Source: Rhizobium sp. Q54
GTDB taxonomy: Bacteria; Pseudomonadota; Alphaproteobacteria; Rhizobiales; Xanthobacteraceae
Length of the DNA stretch: 64,000 nt
Reading direction: 5' to 3'
Assembly: GCA_945861265.1 (NCBI GenBank)
Contig: CAMAUC010000008.1
Location: 1-64,000, forward strand
This document shows, in pieces, positions 9,933 through 20,486 of the stretch (position 1 is its first letter; the number at the start of each line of letters is the position of its first letter). The position numbers and the translations under genes are program-made. Below the pieces are notes generated by a model. It ran no database searches and was not told the origin of the DNA. It saw only the letters and a program-made list of their open reading frames with translations.

Positions 9933-10370
9933 ATGAAGACCCTGACCACCATGACCGCGATCGCGGCGCTAATCACCGGCATCTCTTTTGCGAACGCGCA
10001 GAACTCCGGCAACACGCCGTCGAACAGCGCGACGCCGCCGAGCAGCATCAACTCGAAGGCGACCGATACCCAGAGCTCGAAGAGCGGCACCGAAAGTTCC
10101 GGCGCGGCGCAGATGAAGGCCAAAGGCGCGCAGCAAGGCCAGGCGACTCAGAACAATGTGCCGCCGAGCAACTTGGACGCCAAGATGCCCGACACCCAGT
10201 CGAACAAGAGCGGCAACCAGGCCGCCAATCCGAAAACGGCTCCGTCCACGACGGGCATGAACTCGGACACGAAGGCCAACGCGAACGTGCCGCCGAGCAG
10301 CATCAATGCGAAGGAGCCGGACACAAATTCGAACAAGAGCGGTTCGCAGCCCTCCGGCACCGCGAAGTAA
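9933..10370 (+). CDS. Secreted low-complexity protein with three PPSxxNxK..DTxSxKSG repeats
   Basis: Signal peptide MKTLTTMTAIAALITGISFANA; repeats TPPSSINSKATDTQSSKSG, VPPSNLDAKMPDTQSNKSG, VPPSSINAKEPDTNSNKSG. Confidence 0.7.
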   Translation: MKTLTTMTAIAALITGISFANAQNSGNTPSNSATPPSSINSKATDTQSSKSGTESSGAAQMKAKGAQQGQATQNNVPPSNLDAKMPDTQSNKSGNQAANPKTAPSTTGMNSDTKANANVPPSSINAKEPDTNSNKSGSQPSGTAK

Positions 10371-10391
10371 TTTCTGCAACGACGTTTGATC

Positions 10392-10424
10392 AGCCCCGCG
10401 ATTTCGGTCGCGGGGCTTTTTCTT
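10392..10424 (+). terminator. Rho-independent terminator
   Basis: AGCCCCGCGATTTCGGTCGCGGGGCTTTTTCTTTT. Confidence 0.85.
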
Positions 10425-10435
10425 TTGGGTCTGCC

Positions 10436-10460
10436 GGAACCTGCTGTTGCGCCGACCGTT
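10436..10460 (+). promoter_or_regulatory. EcfG-type promoter GGAAC-N16-CGTT
   Basis: GGAACCTGCTGTTGCGCCGACCGTT, 37 nt before ATG 10498. Confidence 0.7.
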
Positions 10461-10497
10461 GATTTGACGCAAAAAGCAACCACCGGAGGCAACCGCC

Positions 10498-10731
10498 ATG
10501 AAAACTCTGATGATTTCCGCAATTGTCGCCGCGTCATTCGCCGGCCTTACGTCCGCGAACGCTGCGTCGACGGGTAATGGCCGCTATTGCGTGGAGCAAT
10601 CGCCCGGCTCTTTTGAAAAGTATTGCAACTTCGCCACCCTCAAGGCTTGCCAGAAGCAGGCACAGCCGCAGTTCCTGCGCTGCATGCCAAATCCGAAACA
10701 CGGCACCACCGGCTCGGCGTCGCGCAGATAG
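10498..10731 (+). CDS. DUF3551-like small secreted protein
   Basis: Signal peptide; GNGRYCVEQSPGSFEKYCNFATLKACQKQAQPQFLRCMPNP Cys-patterned. Confidence 0.7.
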   Translation: MKTLMISAIVAASFAGLTSANAASTGNGRYCVEQSPGSFEKYCNFATLKACQKQAQPQFLRCMPNPKHGTTGSASRR

Positions 10732-10766
10732 ACGGCCGGACGCGGCGCGATCGCGCATGCGTGGCA

Positions 10767-10784
10767 TTCCCGCCGGCGCGGGAA
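10767..10784. repeat. REP-like palindrome TTCCCGC-CGGC-GCGGGAA
   Basis: Perfect inverted repeat; the right arm contributes the GGAA of the csbD -35. Confidence 0.55.
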
Positions 10785-10805
10785 CGACGCGCCGGTTTGG
10801 ACGTT
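10781..10805 (+). promoter_or_regulatory. EcfG-type promoter GGAAC-N16-CGTT
   Basis: GGAACGACGCGCCGGTTTGGACGTT, 43 nt before ATG 10849. Confidence 0.7.
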
Positions 10806-10848
10806 GTCGTGACGATTTCCGTGAAACGCAAAACCGAAAGAGGACAGC

Positions 10849-11031
10849 ATGAACAAAGATCGCATCGAAGGCAGCGCCACCCAGGCCAAAGGCAAGGTCA
10901 AGGAAGTCGCCGGCAAAGTGACGGGCGACGCCAAGCTGGAGACCGAAGGCAAGGCCGATCAGGTCAAAGGCAAGGTGCAGAACGCCGTCGGCGGCATGAA
11001 GGACACGATCAAGGAAGCTCTCGACAACTGA
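10849..11031 (+). CDS. CsbD family stress protein
   Basis: MNKDRIEGSATQAKGKVKEVAGKVTGDAKLETEGKADQVKGKVQNAVGGMKDTIKEAL. Confidence 0.92.
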   Translation: MNKDRIEGSATQAKGKVKEVAGKVTGDAKLETEGKADQVKGKVQNAVGGMKDTIKEALDN

Positions 11032-11071
11032 TCGTTCGTTCCCCTTCACCAAAGCCAAACTGTACAAAAGC

Positions 11072-11099
11072 AAAACCCGGCCTTCGCGCCGGGTTTTCG
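11072..11099 (+). terminator. Rho-independent terminator
   Basis: AAAACCCGGCCTTCGCGCCGGGTTTTCGC. Confidence 0.75.
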
Positions 11100-11147
11100 C
11101 TTTTGCTTTGGTGCGCTAGTCTCCGGCCAAAGACGGAGGACGCCAAA

Positions 11148-11573
11148 GTGACAACCAGCCCGGCCATCAAGGTCAGCGACTACAAGGATCTCAAGCTCCA
11201 GCTCGATGGCTTCGTGCCGCCGGGCCAGGGATTTCACCGCAATCTGCTGTTGGAAACGCTGTACGCTTCGCTGCCGCGCGACCCGCAGGTGAAGGTGCAG
11301 ATCTATAACGCCGAGATCGTCGCCGGCGGCTTCACCAACTGGCATTGTCATAACGGCGCGGCGTTCTTCGTCGCCTTGCAGGGCCAGTTCGAGGCCCATT
11401 TTCAGGAAGGCGTTCTGGTCAAGGCCAAGGCCGGCGAGTGCTATTCAGAGCCGATCGCCAAATTCCATCGCGGCCATAACCCGCATCCGGAATTGTCCTA
11501 TCTGTGCGTCGGCCTGTGCTTCACCTCGCCCGACCGCGAGCATGTGACCAATTCAGTGCACTGCCCCTGGTAA
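11148..11573 (+). CDS. Cupin domain-containing protein
   Basis: GTG start; NWHCHNGAAFFVALQGQFEAHFQEGVLVKAKAGECYSEPIAKFHRGHNPHPELSYLCV. Confidence 0.75.
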   Translation: MTTSPAIKVSDYKDLKLQLDGFVPPGQGFHRNLLLETLYASLPRDPQVKVQIYNAEIVAGGFTNWHCHNGAAFFVALQGQFEAHFQEGVLVKAKAGECYSEPIAKFHRGHNPHPELSYLCVGLCFTSPDREHVTNSVHCPW

Positions 11574-12262
11574 CGTCAGGTCGGCGATAACCGGCAGATG
11601 GTCGGACATGAACCGGGCGTCGCGGTCGACGAAGCTGCGCAGCATCGCGGCCGCCGGCCGGCAATAGATGCGATCCAGCCGCAGCAGCGGAAAGGCCGCC
11701 GGAAAGGTTCGGAAGCGGGTATGGGCGCCGAGATCGCGTCTGAGCAGGTGGCCGACCGAGCCGGGCCAGAACCAGTCGTTGAGATCGCCAATGACGACGG
11801 CGGGCGCCGCGCCGGTCGCCAGGTCGCGCCACAGCGCCGCCTGATGACGGCGTTCATGAAAGCTCAGGCCGAGATGCGTGGCGACGACGATCAGGGGGCC
11901 TTGCGGCGTTTCCACTTCGGCGCGGATAGCGCGGCGCGGCTCGCGTTCGCCGAATGAGATATCGCGCACTGTTTGCGCCATCACCGGAAAGCGGCTGATC
12001 AGCATCTGGCCGTAATCGCCATCGGCGCCGGTAATCGACTTGGCGCCGATGCCATAGGTGCCGACCGCGCCGGCGAGATATTCAAACGGATTGGCGCCGC
12101 CGGCCAAAGCGCGGCGCGAGTCGACTTCCTGCAAGGCGACGATGTCGGGGTCCCAGAGCCGGATCAGTTCGACGACGCGCGCCAGATCGAAGCGCGGGTT
12201 GCGCCCCAGCGTGCCATGAATGTTCCAGGTCATGACGCGGACCGAGCCCGCTTTGTCAGCCC

Positions 12263-12281
<19 letters not shown>
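11553..12281 (-). CDS. Endonuclease/exonuclease/phosphatase family protein
   Basis: VMTWNIHG, VALQEVD, GDLNDW, SDHLPVIADL motifs. Confidence 0.9.
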
Positions 12282-14365
<2,084 letters not shown>

Positions 14366-14470
14366 TGGCGCGACCGGTTCCCTCAAATGCCGTTCGCCCG
14401 CCAGAGGCGGGCGAAAAGCCACGGTTGGTCAACGCGCCAATGGAACTTTGGTTCTACCGGTTTCGGGGAA

Positions 14471-15169
14471 TCAGGTCGCCGGCGCGACGCCACGGACCAG
14501 CGGCCAATCCGGCTCGTTGCCCTGCATCACCCAGGTCTCTTTCATCGCAGCGGCGTACCATTCCCGCCAGGCTGGCGTCGCCATCACCGCGTCCATATAG
14601 GCGCGGGTCTCGGCGCCAACCGGCAGGCCGTAATTGTGGAAACGCGCCACCACCGGGGCATACATGGCATCGACATTGCCGAAGGCGCCGAACAAGAATG
14701 GCCCGACCTCTTTCGCATTTTTGCCGAAGCGGGCGCGGCACTCCGCCCACAAGGTCTCGATGCGCTTCATGTTGGCGTGTACTTCCGGCGGCATCGGCCG
14801 CGCCTTTACCGGCAGCCACAGATTCATCGTGCAGTGCTGGCGCAAAGGCTGGAAGCCGCCATGCATCTCGGTCGCCGCCGAACGGGCAAAGCTGCGCGCG
14901 CGTGGTTCCGACGGCCACAGCCCGGCGTGCGGAAAGCGGTCGGCGAGATGTTCGAGGATGGCCAGCGATTCCCAGATCGTGTCGTCGCCATCGATCAGGA
15001 TCGGCACCTTGCCGGCCGGCGAGTATTTCCGTATCTCCTCGGCGCTGCCGGGCACATAGAGCGGGATCACGATTTCCTCGAAAGCAATGCCGGCGGCCTT
15101 CATGGCGATCCAGGGCCGCAGCGACCACGAGGAATAGTTCTTGTTGCCGATGACGAGCGTAAGAGACAT
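14471..15169 (-). CDS. Glutathione S-transferase family protein
   Basis: MSLTLVIGNKNYSSWSLRPWIAMKAAGIAFEEIVIPL...; paralogue of the next gene. Confidence 0.85.
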   Translation of the reverse strand: MSLTLVIGNKNYSSWSLRPWIAMKAAGIAFEEIVIPLYVPGSAEEIRKYSPAGKVPILIDGDDTIWESLAILEHLADRFPHAGLWPSEPRARSFARSAATEMHGGFQPLRQHCTMNLWLPVKARPMPPEVHANMKRIETLWAECRARFGKNAKEVGPFLFGAFGNVDAMYAPVVARFHNYGLPVGAETRAYMDAVMATPAWREWYAAAMKETWVMQGNEPDWPLVRGVAPAT

Positions 15170-15187
15170 GCGCGCGGGTCCGTTTGC

Positions 15188-15865
15188 TTAAGTGAGGTTG
15201 TGGGTCTGCGGCCAATCGACTTCGTCTTCGGCAAACAGCCAGGGCTCCTTGATGCCGGCAGCGACCCATTGCTGCCATGCCGGCAGCGTCATGATGGTCT
15301 TCATATAGGCGCGCGTCTCCTCGCCGACGTCGACATCATACGTATAAAAACGCCCGACCACCGGCGCATACATGGCGTCGGCATTGCTGAAAGCGCCGAG
15401 CAGGAACGGACCACCTTTGCCGAAGCGGGCGCGGCAATCGGCCCACAAGGCCTCGATACGCCTGACATTGGCGATGACCTCCGGCGTCAAATCGCGCTTG
15501 ATGACGCGGCGGGCGAAGTTCATCGACAGGTGATTGCGCATCGCCTGGAAGCCGGCATGCATTTCATTGGCGACGACACGGGCATGCGCCCGCGCCGCCA
15601 CATCCTTCGGCCACAGGCCGGCTTGCGGGAATTTCTCCGCTACATATTCGAGAATGGCGAGCGACTCCCAGACGCGGATGTCGCCGTCGATCAACACCGG
15701 CACTTTGCCGGTGCCGGAGACGCCGCCGACCTCGCGTTTGAATTCCTCGGTCTCGAACGGGATGACCTTTTCCTCAAAAGGGATGCCGGCGACGCAGAGC
15801 GCGAGCCACGGCCGGAACGACCAGCTCGAATATTTCTTGTTGCCGACGATCAGCGTCAACGTCAT
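15188..15865 (-). CDS. Glutathione S-transferase family protein (tandem paralogue)
   Basis: MTLTLIVGNKKYSSWSFRPWLALCVAGIPFEEKVIPFETEEFKREVGGVSGTGKVPVLIDGD. Confidence 0.85.
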   Translation of the reverse strand: MTLTLIVGNKKYSSWSFRPWLALCVAGIPFEEKVIPFETEEFKREVGGVSGTGKVPVLIDGDIRVWESLAILEYVAEKFPQAGLWPKDVAARAHARVVANEMHAGFQAMRNHLSMNFARRVIKRDLTPEVIANVRRIEALWADCRARFGKGGPFLLGAFSNADAMYAPVVGRFYTYDVDVGEETRAYMKTIMTLPAWQQWVAAGIKEPWLFAEDEVDWPQTHNLT

Positions 15866-15880
15866 GGCCGCCCCTGCCCC

Positions 15881-15923
15881 GTCCCGTCCCGTCCGGTCCC
15901 GTCCCGTCCCGTCCCGTCCCGTC
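15881..15923. repeat. Pentanucleotide microsatellite (GTCCC)~8.6 with one variant unit
   Basis: gtccc gtccc gtccg gtccc gtccc gtccc gtccc gtccc gtc; minus strand is (GGGAC)n, ending 15 nt upstream of the GST ATG. Confidence 0.95.
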
Positions 15924-15998
15924 AAAATGCGGGGAAGCCGGCGGCGCCGCAAATGAATTTTGCAAATGTGCGGCAGCAGCCGATGTAATCGATCGGCG

Positions 15999-16424
15999 TC
16001 ACGCTTTCCTAGGCTCGCCTGGTCCGGCTTCCGGCGCCTCGACCGGGCCGCCGGCCGCCTTCCAGGCACCGAAGCCGCCACGGATATGGGCGACCGGCTT
16101 GAGCCCCATGCGCTGCGCCGTCTGCGCCGCCAATGCCGAGCGCATGCCGCCGGCGCAGAAGAACACGAATTTCTTGTCCTCTCCGAACACCGGCTTGAAA
16201 TAGGAGCCGTTCGGATCGATCCAGAATTCGAGCATGCCGCGCGGGCAATGGAACGCGCCGGGCACCCTGCCCTCGCGCTGCAATTCGCGGATGTCGCGGA
16301 TATCGACCAGCACCGTATCGTCGCGGCCGGCCAGTTTGACCGCCTCCGCTACCGGCAGCGTCTCGATCTCGCGCTCTGCGGCCTCGCACAGTTCTTTGTA
16401 GCCGATGGTGATGGTCTGGGGCAT
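15999..16424 (-). CDS. Rhodanese-like domain protein
   Basis: DTVLVDIRDIRELQREGRVPGAFHCPRGMLEF...FVFFCAGGMRSALAAQTAQRMG with catalytic Cys loop CAGGMRS. Confidence 0.9.
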   Translation of the reverse strand: MPQTITIGYKELCEAAEREIETLPVAEAVKLAGRDDTVLVDIRDIRELQREGRVPGAFHCPRGMLEFWIDPNGSYFKPVFGEDKKFVFFCAGGMRSALAAQTAQRMGLKPVAHIRGGFGAWKAAGGPVEAPEAGPGEPRKA

Positions 16425-16546
16425 GACGACTTCCTCTGCGCCAAGTCTGGCGGAACCAAGTCTGGCAGAGCGCCGCCCGCCGCTCAAGCCGTTGTCGGCG
16501 AGCCTTGAAGCGGGCATCCTGCGCGGCGATTCATGAGGTCACCGCG

Positions 16547-17239
16547 ATGTTGTCTTTCACCTTGCCCGACACGCTGACGCTGTCGTGGTTCTGCGCCTGC
16601 TGGATCGGCTATTCGCTGATGATCGAGAAATCGGCCAAGGGCAAGACCAGCCTGAACGCGCTGATGAACGGCTATCGCGACCGCTGGATGGAAGAACTGT
16701 TGAGCCGCGACGTGCGCATCGTCGACTCGCAGGTGACGGCGGCGTTGCAGAACGGCACCGCCTTTTTCGCCTCCACCAGCCTGATCGCCATCGGCGGCAC
16801 GCTGACCCTGATCCGCGCCACCGACCAGATCCTGGTGGTCATCGGCGCGTTGCCGTTCAGCGTTCCGGTGACGGCGGAAATGTGGGAGCTGAAAGTTCTC
16901 GGCCTCGCCGTCATCTTCGTCTATGCGTTCTTCAAATTCGCCTGGTCGTACCGGCTGTTCAATTATCTCGCCATCATGGTGGGCGCGGCGCCGCAGCCGT
17001 CAGAAAAAGATACACCGGCCGCGCGGGCTTTCGCCCATCGCGCATCGCGGCTGTGCGCCGACGCCGGCCTGCATTTCAATCGCGGCCAGCGCGCCTTCTT
17101 CTTCGCGCTCGGTTATCTCGGCTGGTTCTTAGGCCCGCTCGAACTGGCACTAACCACCACCGGCGTCGTTATCGTGATGTGGCGCAGGCAATTCTCCTCG
17201 GCGTCGCGCAAGGCGTTCACCGCGTTTCCCGAGGCATAA
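16547..17239 (+). CDS. DUF599 family membrane protein
   Basis: MLSFTLPDTLTLSWFCACWIGYSLMIE... NGTAFFASTSLIAIGGTLTLI... FAWSYRLFNYLAIMVGAAP. Confidence 0.75.
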   Translation: MLSFTLPDTLTLSWFCACWIGYSLMIEKSAKGKTSLNALMNGYRDRWMEELLSRDVRIVDSQVTAALQNGTAFFASTSLIAIGGTLTLIRATDQILVVIGALPFSVPVTAEMWELKVLGLAVIFVYAFFKFAWSYRLFNYLAIMVGAAPQPSEKDTPAARAFAHRASRLCADAGLHFNRGQRAFFFALGYLGWFLGPLELALTTTGVVIVMWRRQFSSASRKAFTAFPEA

Positions 17240-17244
17240 CAGCC

Positions 17245-17415
17245 TCAGTTCATTCCCATCAGCACGGCGACCGTGGTGACGAACAGGACCGCCAGCGTCA
17301 CCGCGACAATGGTCACGAGCCGATCGCCCAGACGCACTTCCAACGCAGATTTACGAAAGCCTTCGCCGTCATGGGCGTTTGGCGGGCTATCGCTCGGCAC
17401 AAAATTGAAGGTCAT
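17245..17415 (-). CDS. Small (56 aa) single-pass membrane protein
   Basis: MTFNFVPSDSPPNAHDGEGFRKSALEVRLGDRLVTIVAVTLAVLFVTTVAVLMGMN. Confidence 0.5.
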   Translation of the reverse strand: MTFNFVPSDSPPNAHDGEGFRKSALEVRLGDRLVTIVAVTLAVLFVTTVAVLMGMN

Positions 17416-17588
17416 GGCAGGCAATTCCCTTCGATCAGTCATCCAATGGATCGCCAGATCCACGGATGGTGCGGCGAGAACGCGGACGCGAACTCGGGCG
17501 CACGAATCGCCCATCTGCATGCAAGGATAACCCCGGTGCGGCTATTCCACAAACAGCCGGCGTATTTATCGCCCGCTTGTGCCGGCGT

Positions 17589-18383
17589 TCAGGGCGCCGG
17601 AAAAAACGCGGAGGTTTTTCCGGTCAGCCAATAGGCCAGAAGCCCGGTCCATTCCGCGGCGGCTGAATCCAGACGCGCCAGATTGCCGCCGATATTAAGA
17701 CTGGGCCGGTAGCTGTAATTCAACTCGGTAAGCCAGGCCGCCGGATAGGCCTCGACCGGAAAGCCCGCCTGCCGGAAAATACCCATCGCCCGCGGCATAT
17801 GTTGCGCCGAGGTGACCAGCAGCCAGCGTTCGCCCGGTTTCGGTTTGACTATCTCTTTTGTGAGCAAAGCGTTCTCGACGGTATTGCGCGAGCGCGACTC
17901 GAGGATGACCCGGTCGCGGGCAATGCCGAACAGATCGAGCAAGGGCGGCACGTAGTCCGCCTCGAACCCATCCTTGCCCTGGAGCGTACCGTCGCCGCCG
18001 GTATAGACAATGCGCGCCTGCGGATAGTCCCGCGCCAGCCGCGCCATGGCAAAAATTCGCCCGGCATCGCCGGCGACCACGGTCTCGTCGCGCAGCCGCG
18101 ACATTCTCGGCAAAATGCTGCCGCCAAGCACGACGATGCCATCCGGTGCGCCGCCGCGCGACGGCTGCCACTGCGGGAAGCGGCTTTCCAGTGCATGGGT
18201 GAGAATATAGCCAAGCGGCGATACACCAAGCGCCAAAAGCGCAACCAGGCTGCCGATTGCCAGTGTCCGGCCGCTGCGCCGCCAGCGGATCGCCATCAGC
18301 AGCAGCCCGATCACGCCGATGACGCAGACCAGGACGGACGGCCGCAAAATAATGGCGACGGTTTTCGACAGGATGAAGAACAT
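17589..18383 (-). CDS. YdcF family (DUF218) protein
   Basis: TM region then DGIVVLGGSI...RIVYTGGDGTL...VILESRSRNTVENALLTKE...LLVTSAQHMPRAMGIFRQAGF. Confidence 0.88.
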   Translation of the reverse strand: MFFILSKTVAIILRPSVLVCVIGVIGLLLMAIRWRRSGRTLAIGSLVALLALGVSPLGYILTHALESRFPQWQPSRGGAPDGIVVLGGSILPRMSRLRDETVVAGDAGRIFAMARLARDYPQARIVYTGGDGTLQGKDGFEADYVPPLLDLFGIARDRVILESRSRNTVENALLTKEIVKPKPGERWLLVTSAQHMPRAMGIFRQAGFPVEAYPAAWLTELNYSYRPSLNIGGNLARLDSAAAEWTGLLAYWLTGKTSAFFPAP

Positions 18384-18419
18384 GGCGATCCAAACCCGGT
18401 CCGCGGCAGCGGCGTGAGG

Positions 18420-19115
18420 TTAGCGCGACTTTTTCCAGTCCTCGTAACGCTTCTTGTTCTCGTCATTGGGCGGATAAAGTCCGGGCAGCTTGGCGCCCTT
18501 CTCGACTTCCTGTACCAGCCAGCTTTCCAAGAGTTCATGCTCGCCGCCCTCGTCGGCGACGAAGTCGATGAGGTCCTTCGGGATCACCACCGCGCCGTCG
18601 TCATCGGCGACGATCATGTCGCCGGGGAAAATGGCGCAACCGCCGCAGCCGATCGGCTGTTCCCAGCCGACGAAGGTCAATTGATTGACCGAGGCCGGCG
18701 CCGCCATGCCCTGGCACCACACCGGCAGGCCGGTGGCAATAACGCCGTGCTTGTCGCGCATCACGCCATCGGTAATCAAAGCGGTGACGCCGCGCTTGAC
18801 CATGCGCATGCAGAGAATGTCGCCGAAGATTCCGGCGCCGGTGACGCCCATGGCATCGGCGACGACGACGCAGTTTTCCGGCATCGCCTCGATCGCCGAG
18901 CGCGTCGAGATCGGCGCCGACCAGCTCGCCGGCGTCGCCAGATCCTCGCGCACGGGCACGAAGCGCAAGGTGAAGGCAGGTCCCACCACGCGCTTGCCGG
19001 AGAAACCGAGCGGCATGGCGCCGGCCATCCAGGAACGGCGAATGCCCTTCTTCAAGAGCATCGTCGTGATGGTGCCGGTGGTGATGTTCTGAAGTTTTTC
19101 GATGGCGGTGGGCAT
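18420..19115 (-). CDS. RraA family protein (aldolase/dimethylmenaquinone methyltransferase-like fold)
   Basis: ENCVVVADAMGVTGAGIFGDILCMRMVKRGVTALITDGVMRD...GDMIVADDDGAVVIPKDL. Confidence 0.88.
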   Translation of the reverse strand: MPTAIEKLQNITTGTITTMLLKKGIRRSWMAGAMPLGFSGKRVVGPAFTLRFVPVREDLATPASWSAPISTRSAIEAMPENCVVVADAMGVTGAGIFGDILCMRMVKRGVTALITDGVMRDKHGVIATGLPVWCQGMAAPASVNQLTFVGWEQPIGCGGCAIFPGDMIVADDDGAVVIPKDLIDFVADEGGEHELLESWLVQEVEKGAKLPGLYPPNDENKKRYEDWKKSR

Positions 19116-19152
19116 TGGGGTGTCCTTGGGGCTGTCCTTGAGATTGCGCGGA

Positions 19153-19716
19153 TCAGGCGGCGTTGAGACCGAGCCGCTCATCGCGGCGACGAAGATAGGC
19201 GACCAGCGGGATCGACAGAAGCACCATCCAGGCCTTGCCGACAATCTGACCGCCGAGGAAATCGAGTGAGCCGAAGGCCAGCCACAGGAAAACAAGCGAA
19301 TCGACGACCAGCCCAACCGTGCTGGAAGCGAGCACCGCCAGCACCAGCCGCCGCCGCGCCAGCGGCGTATAGATGGCGAAATCGGCTAATTCAGACAACA
19401 GGAAGGCCGCCGCCGAGGCGATTACCAGCGAAGGCGGCGCAAGGCCTGCCGAAAGCAAGGCGCCTGCGACGATGGCGGCGATGCCGTATTCGACGCCGAG
19501 CCGGCGCTGCACCAGATCGCGCAGCACCAGAGCCGCGCCGATCATCAAAACGCCGGACGGCGCCAGCAGACCAGGGGCCACCGGCAGGACACAGGGTCCG
19601 TTCGGGATACAGAAGGTACCGACATGGCCGATCATCCAGTTCGCCGCCGGGATGGTGAGGCAGAACAGGACGAGGAAAATATAGCCTTCGATTCTGGTGC
19701 GCAGGTCGTTGCTCAT
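19153..19716 (-). CDS. VUT family protein, putative queuosine-precursor transporter
   Basis: Multi-TM VUT/YhhQ-like pattern (LVLRDLVQRRLGVEYGIAAIVAGALLSAGLAPPSLVIASAAAFLLSELADFAIYTPLARRR); adjacent to queC. Confidence 0.75.
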   Translation of the reverse strand: MSNDLRTRIEGYIFLVLFCLTIPAANWMIGHVGTFCIPNGPCVLPVAPGLLAPSGVLMIGAALVLRDLVQRRLGVEYGIAAIVAGALLSAGLAPPSLVIASAAAFLLSELADFAIYTPLARRRLVLAVLASSTVGLVVDSLVFLWLAFGSLDFLGGQIVGKAWMVLLSIPLVAYLRRRDERLGLNAA

Positions 19717-19747
19717 CGATCGGTCGTTTCTCGTTTTGGATTTGGCG

Positions 19748-20452
19748 TCAGGAGGCGATGAATTGAGCATATCCTTTTGCCCGCAGGTCGCAGGCCGGGC
19801 ACGCGCCGCAGCCATAACCCCAAGGGTGGCGGTGCGCGCGGTCGCCCACGTAACAGGTATGCGTGTCCTCCACAACGATATCGAGGAAGCCCTGCCCGGC
19901 GATATCGCGGGCGAGCGCGAAGGTCGCCGCCTTGTCGATCCACATCAACGGCGTATGGATGGTGACGCGCTTGTCGAGCCCGAGGCTTAAGGCCACCTGC
20001 ATCGCCTTGATGGTGTCGTCGCGGCAATCCGGATAGCCGGAATAATCCGTTTCGCACATGCCGGCGACGATGTGGCGGGCGCCGCGCCGATAGGCCAACG
20101 CACCGGCGAAGGTGAAGAAGATCAGGTTGCGCGCCGGCACGAAGGTGTTCGGCAGACCGCTTTCGGCAAATGCGATCGCAGTCTCGCTGGTGAGCGCGCT
20201 GTCGGAAATGGCGGCGAGCGCGTCGATCGAAATGCGGTGATCGTCCCCAAGGCGCGCTTTCCATTCGGATTTAAGCGCGGCCATGCGCTCGCGCAGCCGC
20301 GGCCGCACATCCAGTTCGACGACATGACGCTGGCCATAGTCGAAGCCGACGGTCTCGACGCGGGCGAAGCGTTCCAGCGCCCAGGCCAGCGCGACGGTGG
20401 AGTCCTGACCGCCGGAAAACAGGACAAGCGCGGAGTCGTTGGATGTGGTCAT
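19748..20452 (-). CDS. queC: 7-cyano-7-deazaguanine synthase QueC
   Basis: [19 protein letters not shown]-loop; C-terminal Cys cluster [29 protein letters not shown]. Confidence 0.93.
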   Translation of the reverse strand: MTTSNDSALVLFSGGQDSTVALAWALERFARVETVGFDYGQRHVVELDVRPRLRERMAALKSEWKARLGDDHRISIDALAAISDSALTSETAIAFAESGLPNTFVPARNLIFFTFAGALAYRRGARHIVAGMCETDYSGYPDCRDDTIKAMQVALSLGLDKRVTIHTPLMWIDKAATFALARDIAGQGFLDIVVEDTHTCYVGDRAHRHPWGYGCGACPACDLRAKGYAQFIAS

Positions 20453-20486
20453 GACGCGCGGTTTAGACCACCGTGGCGCGGTTGTC

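Noticed and set aside
14393-14415. Perfect 10-bp hairpin TTCGCCCGCC-AGA-GGCGGGCGAA upstream of the PLD gene
   Set aside because: No T-tract in the relevant orientation and no second copy seen; could be a leader structure but evidence is too thin for a separate claim.
18673-18692. Palindrome GGTCAATTGATTGACC
   Set aside because: Entirely inside the RraA-like coding sequence; likely coincidental.
17799-19166. 455-aa plus-strand ORF
   Set aside because: Antisense to YdcF-like and RraA-like genes; shadow ORF.
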